The notes beneath the pieces are model-generated. The model was not told the origin of the DNA and searched no databases. It saw only the letters and a list, made by a program, of their open reading frames with translations. From the NCBI GenBank assembly GCA_036272735.1, contig DATAYF010000047.1:1-5346 (forward strand): DNA of 5,346 nucleotides. Reading direction: 5' to 3'. This DNA comes from DATAYF01 sp036272735. Lineage in GTDB: Bacteria > Chloroflexota > Ktedonobacteria > Ktedonobacterales > Ktedonobacteraceae. A program made the position numbers and the translations under genes. Below, piece by piece: positions 1-5,346 of the stretch; positions within the stretch are counted from its first letter, which is position 1; each line of letters starts with the position of its first letter.

Positions 1-1334
1 ATATTACAGCCCCTATCGAGCTGCGTGAACGTCTCGCCTGTTCATCTCGCCAGATCCCTCAATTGCTCCAGGCCGCCACGACGGTTGCTCAGGAGTGTGT
101 ATTACTTTCTACATGCAATCGCATAGAGCTCTACGCCGTATGTGCTGAGGCCAGCCAGGGACGCACCGATCTGCTCCATATATTGAGCGAGATGCGCCTG
201 GTACCGTATGAGGAACTTGAGTCTCATAGCTATTGCCTGGTTGATCAAGAGGCTATTTGCCATCTCTTTGGCGTCACCTGTGGCCTGTATTCGCTCGTTC
301 CTGGTGAGCCACAGATCCAGGGGCAGGTCGTCGAGGCGCTGGAGGTTGCGCAAGCAAGCGGCTACGCAGGCCCGATCACGTCGGCGCTGTTCCGTGCCGC
401 CGTGGTGACTGGCAAACGTGCTCGCACCGAGACCGGCATTAGCCGCAATGCCACATCGGTCAGCCACGTGGCGGTGCAATTGGCTCGCCATCTCTTCCCA
501 CGTTTGCAGGACGCGCGTATCCTGCTGATTGGCACCGGGCAGATGAGCGAACTGGCGGCACGCAACCTGCACGATAATGGTGCGCAACAGCTCGTCATTA
601 TCAATCGCACGCTGACCAACGCGGTCGATCTGGCCCAGGAACTTCAGGCCACTCATCGCACCTTTGACGAACTCAACGAGGCCCTGGTTGATGCTGATGT
701 GGTTATCAGTTCCACCAAGGCTCCGCATACAATTATTACGCACGATAGTATGCAGCAGGTCTTGCCACAGCGCGCTGGTCGCTCATTGCTGCTGATCGAT
801 ATTGCTTTGCCACGGGACATCGATCCCGATGTCGCGACACTTCCCGCTGTCCATCTGTATAACCTTGATGATTTACAGCTAGAAGTCGAGCACGGCATCC
901 ATTTGCGTCTGCAAGAGGCGGAACAGGTCAAGCTGATTATTGCCGCCGAGGTTGCAGAGTTCGAGCACTGGTTGGCTTCGCTGAGCGTCAGTGGGACGAT
1001 TAGCGACCTGCGCCAGCACGTTGATGCATTGCGCCAGCAAGAACTCGCACGCACGCTGCGCCAGCTTTCTCCGAATATGTCCGAGCGTGAGCAGCAGGCT
1101 GTGCAAGAGCTTACGACGCGCCTGGTGAATAAAGTATTGCATACCCCTATGTTGCGCTTGAAGGATGCTGCGGCGGTTGGTCAGGGACACATGTACGCTG
1201 AAGCTATGCGCTACCTTTTTGATTTGGAAGAAGAGAATGCAAAAGATAACGATAGGCACACGAGCCAGCAAGCTCGCCATGATACAGACGCGGTGGGTAG
1301 TCGAGAGGTTACGCCAGCAGTGGCCAAATCTTGA
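1..1334 (+). CDS. hemA: Glutamyl-tRNA reductase (5' end outside window)
   Basis: Catalyses the NADPH-dependent reduction of glutamyl-tRNA(Glu) to glutamate-1-semialdehyde, the first committed step of C5-pathway tetrapyrrole synthesis in the cytoplasm. The frame is open to the left edge (first whole codon at 3) and begins ITAPIELRERLA, the usual N-terminal block, so only roughly 10-15 residues should be missing; the TTG at 63 is not the start. 443 residues are visible. Seen: STCNR with the catalytic Cys codon at 114-116; the substrate-binding block from His (261) through GEPQIQGQV; GKRARTET; the NADPH-binding GTGQMSELAAR starting at 531; PRDIDPDV; and the C-terminal dimerisation helices ending MRYLFDLEEEN. 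A further 31-residue tail after that point lies wholly inside hemC in another frame. The signature block 261-332 departs from consensus in several positions. Family identity is clear; the tail is probably not conserved. Confidence 0.95.
   Translation, partial: ITAPIELRERLACSSRQIPQLLQAATTVAQECVLLSTCNRIELYAVCAEASQGRTDLLHILSEMRLVPYEELESHSYCLVDQEAICHLFGVTCGLYSLVPGEPQIQGQVVEALEVAQASGYAGPITSALFRAAVVTGKRARTETGISRNATSVSHVAVQLARHLFPRLQDARILLIGTGQMSELAARNLHDNGAQQLVIINRTLTNAVDLAQELQATHRTFDELNEALVDADVVISSTKAPHTIITHDSMQQVLPQRAGRSLLLIDIALPRDIDPDVATLPAVHLYNLDDLQLEVEHGIHLRLQEAEQVKLIIAAEVAEFEHWLASLSVSGTISDLRQHVDALRQQELARTLRQLSPNMSEREQQAVQELTTRLVNKVLHTPMLRLKDAAAVGQGHMYAEAMRYLFDLEEENAKDNDRHTSQQARHDTDAVGSREVTPAVAKS
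1226..1230 (+). promoter_or_regulatory. Ribosome binding site of hemC, inside hemA
   Basis: GGAAG lies 6 nt before the ATG at 1237. It supports that start over the upstream in-frame ATG at 1165, which would add 24 residues with no family resemblance. The site sits within the codons for the last conserved HemA residues (LFDLEEE), so hemC initiation depends on ribosomes finishing or crossing hemA. Confidence 0.7.
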
Positions 1335-2238
1335 GGTTGAGTTAGTCCAGATTCACACTACTGGCGACCGTATCAGCGATGTTCCACTCGCACAGATTGG
1401 TGGCGATGGGGTGTTTGTGACTGAAATTGAGCGCGCCCTGCAAGAACGACGTATCGACCTGGCTGTGCACAGTCTGAAGGACCTTCCTACAGCACAACCC
1501 GATGGCTTGCGTATAGTTGTGCCAGGCCCGCGTGAAGATGTGCGTGATGTCTTTATTTCTCAGCGTCCATTTCAATTGGATGAGCGCGGATTATCCCCGC
1601 TCGATGCCGCTGATACAACCGCTGTACGCATGGGCACCAGCAGTTTGCGCCGCACCGCCCAGGTCCGTACGCTGTGTCCGGGCGCGGATATCTTGCCCTT
1701 GCGTGGCAACGTTGATACCCGCATAGGTAAGCTACTTGCCGATCAATACGATGGTATTATCCTGGCTGCCGCTGGCCTCCATCGCCTGAACTCGCAGCAA
1801 GATCTCGCCGCTCATCTGCTTTATTTGCCCGTGGAGACACTTTTACCGGCTCCGGGTCAAGGCGCTCTCGGTCTGGAGATACGCGCCGAGCCAGAAATGC
1901 GTACCCTATTGGCACCTCTTGCTGATCGTGAGGTGCAGGCGGCAATCAGCGCGGAGCGTATGTTCATGCGCCGTCTGGGCGCGGGCTGCTACTTGCCTGT
2001 GGCTGCTCATGGCTCACTCGTTGATGAACAACTCGTGCTGCATGGCCTGGTTACTAGTCTTGATGGACAGCAGCAAATCCGTGTCTGTCAGCGCGTGGCC
2101 TGGACACCCGCGTCACCTATCGAACAAGCCGAACAATTGGGCACATACGTGGCAGAGCAGGCGTTGGCCGAGGGCGCGGGAGAGATTATCCAGGCAGTGA
2201 ATGTCACCAGGGGACAGGTACATCAATATGTTGGATAA
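1237..2238 (+). CDS. hemC: Hydroxymethylbilane synthase (porphobilinogen deaminase)
   Basis: Joins four porphobilinogen units into the linear tetrapyrrole hydroxymethylbilane, using a covalently bound dipyrromethane cofactor. At 333 residues it is a little longer than the usual ~310. The start is set by the ATG giving MQKITIGTRASKLAMIQ, the standard N-terminus with the substrate-binding Arg (residue 9). Other landmarks: HTTGDR (40-45), HSLKDLP (78-84) with the catalytic Asp at 82, GTSSLRR (133-139), LRGNVDTR (155-162), PAPGQGALG (205-212), and GAGCYLPVAAHG (248-259) whose Cys251 is the cofactor attachment site. Modest extra length lies around residues 108-128, before the GTSSLRR block. The first 98 bases overlap the end of hemA in a different frame; the last 11 overlap hemD. 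All key catalytic residues I can check are present, so it should be active. Confidence 0.97.
   Translation: MQKITIGTRASKLAMIQTRWVVERLRQQWPNLEVELVQIHTTGDRISDVPLAQIGGDGVFVTEIERALQERRIDLAVHSLKDLPTAQPDGLRIVVPGPREDVRDVFISQRPFQLDERGLSPLDAADTTAVRMGTSSLRRTAQVRTLCPGADILPLRGNVDTRIGKLLADQYDGIILAAAGLHRLNSQQDLAAHLLYLPVETLLPAPGQGALGLEIRAEPEMRTLLAPLADREVQAAISAERMFMRRLGAGCYLPVAAHGSLVDEQLVLHGLVTSLDGQQQIRVCQRVAWTPASPIEQAEQLGTYVAEQALAEGAGEIIQAVNVTRGQVHQYVG
2209..2219 (+). promoter_or_regulatory. Ribosome binding site of hemD, inside hemC
   Basis: The purine-rich AGGGGACAGGT lies 8 nt before the ATG at 2228. The alternative in-frame ATG at 2201 would add nine residues (MSPGDRYIN) and has only a distant GGGAGAG about 16 nt upstream. 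The site therefore favours the 2228 start. Confidence 0.55.
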
Positions 2239-3079
2239 ATCAACCATCTTGCCACTTCATGATAAACGCGTCCTGGTCACGCGCACACGCGCACAGGCCA
2301 GCGCTTTGAGCGCCAAACTGCGCGCACTGGGGGCGCTTCCCATTGAGTTTCCCACTATCCGCATCGTCCCTCCGCAGCCGCTGGATGCGCTCGACCACGC
2401 CTTACAACAATTGTACGCGCCCGCCGGTTCCGACTATGACTGGTGGGTATTAACTAGCGCCAATGGGGTGCACATCTGCTGTGAACGCTTGCACACGCTG
2501 GGTTGTGCCTTCGACACCCTCCACGATCATGTGCGTATCGCCACCATTGGTCCGGCGACCGCCGCCACCCTTCAGCAGTATGGCCTCACAACCGACCTGC
2601 TGCCCGACGAGTATATCGCTGAAAGTGTAGTGACTGCGCTGCTCGGCGATGCGCAGGCCAAAGGAAAGTCGCTTGCTGGTAGCCGTATACTCTTGACGCG
2701 CGCGGCTGAAACTCGTAAGGTGCTGGTGACCGACCTGCAACGCGCTGGGGCTATTGTTGACGAGGTAGCTGCGTATCACACGTTGCCAGTGTCAGGAGAT
2801 GATGCGCAGGGCAAAAATGTTCTGTCTCTCCTCCAGCAGCGACAACTCGATATTTTGACATTTACCAGTTCTTCAACCGTGCGCAATTTTGTCGCATGGT
2901 TCAAAAGCTGTGAGCAGGCTAACGCTGCCTCTTTGCAGCCGTTACAGCCTGTGATCGCTTGCATTGGTCCCATTACCGCGCAGACGGCCCGTGAGCTTGG
3001 TCTCTCTGTGACGATTGAGGCCAAAGAGTTTACGACCGATGGTCTTGTTGACGCAATTGTTGACTATGCAAAAAACTGA
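2228..3079 (+). CDS. hemD: Uroporphyrinogen-III synthase
   Basis: Cyclises hydroxymethylbilane and inverts ring D to give uroporphyrinogen III, the branch-point to haem, sirohaem and cobalamin. The family is poorly conserved in sequence, but the two-lobed pattern is clear over 283 residues: VLVTRTRAQA (15-24) opens lobe 1, followed by LTSANGV (75-81) and the hinge IGPATAATL (107-115). Lobe 2 begins ILLTRAAETR (154-163), then AAYHT (181-185) with the conserved Tyr183, the TFTSSSTVRNF strand-loop-helix (211-221), IGPITAQTARELG (246-258) and the final helix DGLVDAIVDY. The ATG at 2228 is preferred because of its ribosome binding site; it overlaps the hemC stop by 11 nt, implying translational coupling. 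It is a stand-alone HemD with no fused methyltransferase (CobA) domain. Its position directly after hemC fits the shared unstable intermediate. Confidence 0.94.
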   Translation: MLDKSTILPLHDKRVLVTRTRAQASALSAKLRALGALPIEFPTIRIVPPQPLDALDHALQQLYAPAGSDYDWWVLTSANGVHICCERLHTLGCAFDTLHDHVRIATIGPATAATLQQYGLTTDLLPDEYIAESVVTALLGDAQAKGKSLAGSRILLTRAAETRKVLVTDLQRAGAIVDEVAAYHTLPVSGDDAQGKNVLSLLQQRQLDILTFTSSSTVRNFVAWFKSCEQANAASLQPLQPVIACIGPITAQTARELGLSVTIEAKEFTTDGLVDAIVDYAKN

Positions 3080-3082
3080 GGA
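3077..3082 (+). promoter_or_regulatory. Ribosome binding site of hemQ overlapping the hemD stop
   Basis: TGAGGA combines the hemD TGA stop (3077-3079) with a GAGGA Shine-Dalgarno (3078-3082) that is 7 nt before the ATG at 3090. This decides the hemQ start against the in-frame ATG at 3066, which has no purine-rich site upstream. The shared bases suggest termination-coupled reinitiation. Confidence 0.75.
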
Positions 3083-3089
3083 TTTGATA

Positions 3090-3872
3090 ATGATAGAGCA
3101 GAACGCAGGAACGACGACGGATTCCACAGATCGACCGCAAATCGACGTGGCCCCACAGGCAGCCACGCCCAAGCCCAAGCCCAAGCAGCCACGCCAATTT
3201 GTACGCTTCACCTTTTACAAGCTTGATCCCCAATGGCTGCTCCTCCCGGCTGACGTGCGTGCACAGGGGCGAGCGCAACTGGCAGAGGTCATCGATGCCT
3301 ATGGTCGCCAGGAGAAATTGATTCGCACCTTCGCGCTCTATGGCATTCGTTCAGACTGCGATTTTATGATCTGGCAAGCGACGTACGATCTCGACGATCT
3401 GCGCACGCTCAATAGCCAGATTCGCCGTACCCCACTTGGCCCCTACTTGCGCGAGTCGTACGCTTTGCTTTCCATGACGAAACGCTCGGTCTATGTCGGC
3501 AAAAATGCTCGTGGTGCACACGATCCGCGCCTGGTGATTACGCCTGATGATAAAAAATACCTGTTTGTGTATCCTTTCGTAAAGACGCGCGCCTGGTATG
3601 CCCTGCCTGTCGAAGATCGCCGACGTATGATGGGAGAGCACATCAGGGTAGGGTTGACCTATCCGAGTGTCTCGCTCAACACGACGTATTCGTTTGGTCT
3701 CGACGATCAGGAATTTGTGGTGGCCTTCGAAACGGATAATGTTGCCGACTTTCTTGATCTAGTGCAGGAATTGCGTGAGACAGAAGCAAGCAGCTACACG
3801 TTGCGCGATACGCCGATGTTTACCTGTGTTGCTCAGCCGTTTGCTGAAATTCTGGAAGCTTTGGGGGCGTAA
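3090..3872 (+). CDS. hemQ: Chlorite dismutase-family protein, probable coproheme decarboxylase
   Basis: In the coproporphyrin-dependent haem pathway this enzyme decarboxylates two propionates of coproheme to give haem b, using peroxide. The 260-residue product has a Pro/Lys/Thr/Gln-rich tail (1-36), then the ferredoxin-like fold starting RFTFYKLDPQW (39-49). The C-terminal haem-binding domain includes KYLFVYPFVKTRAWY (156-170), MMGEHIRVG (180-188) and YSFGLDDQEFVVAFETD (200-216). By motif alignment Tyr161 matches the catalytic Tyr of firmicute HemQ (S. aureus Tyr145), and His184 is the proximal haem ligand. The residue 13 after that His, Arg in true chlorite dismutases and Gln in firmicute HemQ, is Asn197. 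This and the haem operon argue for HemQ rather than chlorite detoxification, though the decarboxylase role is inferred. It follows hemD by 10 nt and precedes hemL by 8 nt. Confidence 0.85.
   Translation: MIEQNAGTTTDSTDRPQIDVAPQAATPKPKPKQPRQFVRFTFYKLDPQWLLLPADVRAQGRAQLAEVIDAYGRQEKLIRTFALYGIRSDCDFMIWQATYDLDDLRTLNSQIRRTPLGPYLRESYALLSMTKRSVYVGKNARGAHDPRLVITPDDKKYLFVYPFVKTRAWYALPVEDRRRMMGEHIRVGLTYPSVSLNTTYSFGLDDQEFVVAFETDNVADFLDLVQELRETEASSYTLRDTPMFTCVAQPFAEILEALGA
3168..3185 (+). repeat. Three tandem CCCAAG units coding (Pro-Lys)3
   Basis: Three perfect copies of the hexamer CCCAAG lie in frame within hemQ and encode residues 27-32, PKPKPK, in the presumed disordered N-terminal tail. Being a multiple of three, unit gain or loss would change tail length without breaking the reading frame. 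Confidence 0.9.
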
Positions 3873-3880
3873 GCTAGACC

Positions 3881-5203
3881 GTGAACAAGCAAAATTCTCT
3901 TCCAGGCGACCTGACGTTATCTCGTTCGCACGCGCTGTTTCAGGTAGCTCAGCAGCTATTGCCGGGCGGCGTGAATAGCCCAGTGCGCGCTTTTCGTGGC
4001 GTGGGTGGCAATCCGGTCTTTATTGACCATGCCGCAGGTCCCTATCTCTATGATGTTGATGGCAATCACTACCTGGATTATGTGCAATCGTGGGGTCCGA
4101 TGATCCTCGGACATGGCTATCCAGCCGTGCTCGAAGCAGTCATTGAGGCGAGCAAGCGTGGCTTTAGCTTTGGCGCACCCACGCAGGCTGAAAGTGAACT
4201 GGCACAACTGGTCATCGAGTGTGTGCCCTCGGTTGAGATGATCCGCTTTGTCAACTCTGGCACCGAAGCGACGATGAGTGCGTTGCGCCTGGCCCGCGCA
4301 TATACGGGACGCGACAAGATTATCAAATTTAGCGGCTGTTATCATGGGCACGCCGATATGTTGCTGGTGCAGGCCGGGTCGGGCGTAGCGACGATGGGAC
4401 TTCCCGACAGTCCTGGCGTGCCTGCGACCACCACGCAGAATACGCTGACCGCCGCCTACAATGATAGCGCCGCCGTCGAGCAACTGTTTCGTACCCATCC
4501 CGATGAGATTGCGGCAGTGATTGTCGAGCCGATTGCCGCTAACATGGGCGTTGTGCTACCGCAGCCGGGCTTTCTGGAAAAATTGCGCGAACTGACTCAA
4601 CAGTATGGGGCTGTCTTGATTTTTGACGAAGTGATGACCGGTTTTCGTGTCGCTCTGGGTGGTATGCAGGAGCGGGTTGGCATTACCCCCGATCTCACGT
4701 GTTTCGGCAAAATTATCGGTGGCGGACTGCCAGTCGGGGCTTATGGCGGGCGGCGCGACATCATGCAACTGGTGGCACCTGTGGGTCCCATGTATCAGGC
4801 AGGCACGCTTTCGGGTAATCCGCTGGCAATGGCGGCGGGCCTGGCAACCTTGCGAGAGATGCGCAAACCGGGGCAGTATGATAGGCTTGAGCAGAAGAGC
4901 CAGATTTTAGCCGATGGATTGCGCAGAATTATTCGCGAGACACAGACGGTGGCGCAGGTGGTCTCGATTGGGGCCATGTTCTGTTTGTACTTTACCAGTG
5001 AGCTGGTGACCGATTACGCCAGTGCCAAACGAGCCGATACTACACGCTTCGCCGACTTCTTCTGGAATATGTTGTCGCAGGGCATCTATCTGCCCCCATC
5101 GCAATTCGAGTCCTGTTTCATTTCGTTGGCGCTTGAAGATCGTATGTTAGAGGAGACGCTAAGGGCCGTTGAGGTCTCGCTACGTCGTGAGCGGAAGGGA
5201 TAG
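3881..5203 (+). CDS. hemL: Glutamate-1-semialdehyde 2,1-aminomutase
   Basis: PLP-dependent aminomutase that converts glutamate-1-semialdehyde, the product of HemA, into 5-aminolevulinate. The 440-residue protein is slightly above the usual ~430 and carries every hallmark: LPGGVNSPVRAF (27-38), the phosphate-binding NSGTEATMSALRLAR (125-139), CYHGHAD (153-159), EPIAANMGVV (216-225), FDEVMTGFR (248-256) with the PLP-ring Asp249, FGKIIGGGLPVGAYGG (275-290) with Schiff-base Lys277 (codon 4709-4711), and GTLSGNPLAMAAG (308-320). The start is GTG at 3881; no nearby in-frame ATG exists, and the only purine run, GGGGG at 3863-3867, is 13 nt away. Initiation therefore probably relies on coupling to hemQ, whose stop is 8 nt upstream. 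HemL and HemA are known to form a channelling complex, so their presence in one operon makes sense. Confidence 0.97.
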   Translation: MNKQNSLPGDLTLSRSHALFQVAQQLLPGGVNSPVRAFRGVGGNPVFIDHAAGPYLYDVDGNHYLDYVQSWGPMILGHGYPAVLEAVIEASKRGFSFGAPTQAESELAQLVIECVPSVEMIRFVNSGTEATMSALRLARAYTGRDKIIKFSGCYHGHADMLLVQAGSGVATMGLPDSPGVPATTTQNTLTAAYNDSAAVEQLFRTHPDEIAAVIVEPIAANMGVVLPQPGFLEKLRELTQQYGAVLIFDEVMTGFRVALGGMQERVGITPDLTCFGKIIGGGLPVGAYGGRRDIMQLVAPVGPMYQAGTLSGNPLAMAAGLATLREMRKPGQYDRLEQKSQILADGLRRIIRETQTVAQVVSIGAMFCLYFTSELVTDYASAKRADTTRFADFFWNMLSQGIYLPPSQFESCFISLALEDRMLEETLRAVEVSLRRERKG

Positions 5204-5216
5204 GTAGGTGACGACT

Positions 5217-5237
5217 CCCCACGGCGAAAGCCAGGGG
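5217..5237. other. Nested GAAA-capped hairpin just after hemL
   Basis: CCCC (5217-5220) can pair with GGGG (5234-5237), enclosing GGC (5223-5225) paired with GCC (5230-5232) around a GAAA loop, a GNRA tetraloop when read on the + strand. The outer and inner stems are separated by AC on one side and a single A on the other. No T-run follows on the + strand, so it is a poor candidate for a standard intrinsic terminator. On the minus strand the same bases read GAAGCCCC, then GGGGAGTCGTCAC, which resembles what I remember of the 3' ends of tnpB-type IS200/IS605 elements. Confidence 0.55.
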
Positions 5238-5261
5238 CTTCTCAGGGTGGCCCCTGAAGGC

Positions 5262-5315
5262 TCCGTGCGCGCCCGGTGTTCGTTGCAACCACAACAGGTG
5301 GCTGCTGGGCACGGA
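5262..5315. other. Long imperfect hairpin at the right edge
   Basis: TCCGT (5262-5266) pairs with ACGGA (5311-5315), then a GCGC bulge, then GCCCGGT (5271-5277) pairs with GCTGGGC (5304-5310) including two G-T pairs. The remaining 26-nt loop holds a small CCAC/GTGG stem (5289-5292 with 5298-5301). An uninterrupted alternative of 7 bp, TCCGTGC with GCACGGA, is also possible. With the hairpin at 5217-5237, this makes the 140 bases after hemL look like structured RNA or a mobile-element end rather than coding sequence. Confidence 0.45.
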
Positions 5316-5346
5316 AAAGACCTGAGGGAGTGGCTGGCACACAACA

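Larger units (their letters stand above)
5204..5346 (-). mobile_element. Possible right end of an IS200/IS605-like (tnpB) element
   Basis: This is a tentative reading. The 143 bases hold successive inverted repeats and no recognisable protein. Read on the minus strand, the block ends GAAGCCCC...GGGGAGTCGTCAC at about 5241-5208, a layout I recall from the right ends of tnpB elements. A minus-strand frame is open from the window edge to a stop at 5244-5242 (34 codons, including VVVATNTGRARSLQGPP), but I cannot match it to TnpB. If correct, the element would lie to the right, convergent with the operon, with its terminus 4-5 nt after the hemL stop. An intergenic structured RNA or degenerate repeat is an equally open alternative. 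Confidence 0.25.

Noticed and set aside
63..65. TTG as the hemA start
   Set aside because: The frame continues upstream to the window edge with ITAPIELRERLA, a conserved GluTR block, so the real start lies before position 1.
102..743. 213-residue open frame on the minus strand inside hemA
   Set aside because: It lies wholly antisense to strongly conserved GluTR coding sequence, has no recognisable domain, and is explained by codon bias of the GC-rich gene.
1165..1236. Upstream ATG extension of hemC
   Set aside because: The added 24 residues resemble nothing in the family, and the ATG at 1237 has both a good ribosome binding site and the conserved N-terminus.
3956..4498. 180-residue open frame on the minus strand inside hemL
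   Set aside because: Antisense shadow of the conserved GSAM N-terminal half; no family resemblance.
5232..5256. Rho-independent terminator for the hem operon
   Set aside because: The 7-bp stem is GC-rich, but the following bases are AAGGCTCC with no T-tract, so a standard intrinsic terminator is not supported.
5118..5342. 74-residue minus-strand open frame overlapping the hemL end
   Set aside because: It runs antisense through conserved hemL sequence and across the hairpins; no domain or ribosome binding site supports it.
5208..5346. GTG-initiated open frame on the + strand running off the right edge (46 codons), with GGAAGGGA upstream
   Set aside because: The purine run is plausible, but the peptide resembles no family, the length is easily reached by chance at this GC content, and the segment is dominated by inverted repeats.
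5265..5346. Group II intron 5' end, from GTGCG following a hairpin
   Set aside because: GTGCG after a stem-loop is suggestive of a group IIC insertion, but the bases are instead well paired in the 5262-5315 hairpin, and no intron domain V or reverse transcriptase can be seen in the available sequence.

Overview
The window holds a tightly packed, single-direction (+) haem/tetrapyrrole biosynthesis operon. The gene content (a glutamate/C5-type start with GluTR and GSAM, plus a chlorite-dismutase-fold coproheme decarboxylase-like protein) and the moderately GC-rich coding style point to a Gram-positive-like or deep-branching bacterium. My best guess is Chloroflexota, perhaps Ktedonobacteria; this rests on remembered family resemblance only and was not checked by any search.

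Layout: hemA (glutamyl-tRNA reductase) is cut by the left window edge and runs to 1334. hemC (hydroxymethylbilane synthase) is 1237-2238, hemD (uroporphyrinogen-III synthase) 2228-3079, a hemQ/chlorite-dismutase-family gene 3090-3872, and hemL (glutamate-1-semialdehyde aminomutase) 3881-5203. Junctions are a 98-nt overlap, an 11-nt overlap, a 10-nt gap and an 8-nt gap. There is no room for internal promoters or terminators, so the five genes are probably co-transcribed and translationally coupled. The last 143 bases (5204-5346) hold no convincing gene. They contain strong inverted repeats, including a nested hairpin capped by GAAA, that resemble a mobile-element end or structured RNA more than a simple terminator.

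Together the genes cover glutamyl-tRNA to glutamate-1-semialdehyde (HemA), to 5-aminolevulinate (HemL), then porphobilinogen to hydroxymethylbilane (HemC) and uroporphyrinogen III (HemD). The HemQ-like protein would act at the other end of the route, turning coproheme into haem b. The porphobilinogen synthase gene (hemB) and the middle and late genes (hemE, hemY, hemH) are not in the window and must lie elsewhere if the pathway is complete.

The main oddities are the long out-of-phase hemA/hemC overlap, an unusual version of the conserved GluTR signature block, the active-site make-up of the HemQ-like protein, and the structured sequence directly after hemL. I see no wholly new system; most of the window is a recognisable core metabolic operon.
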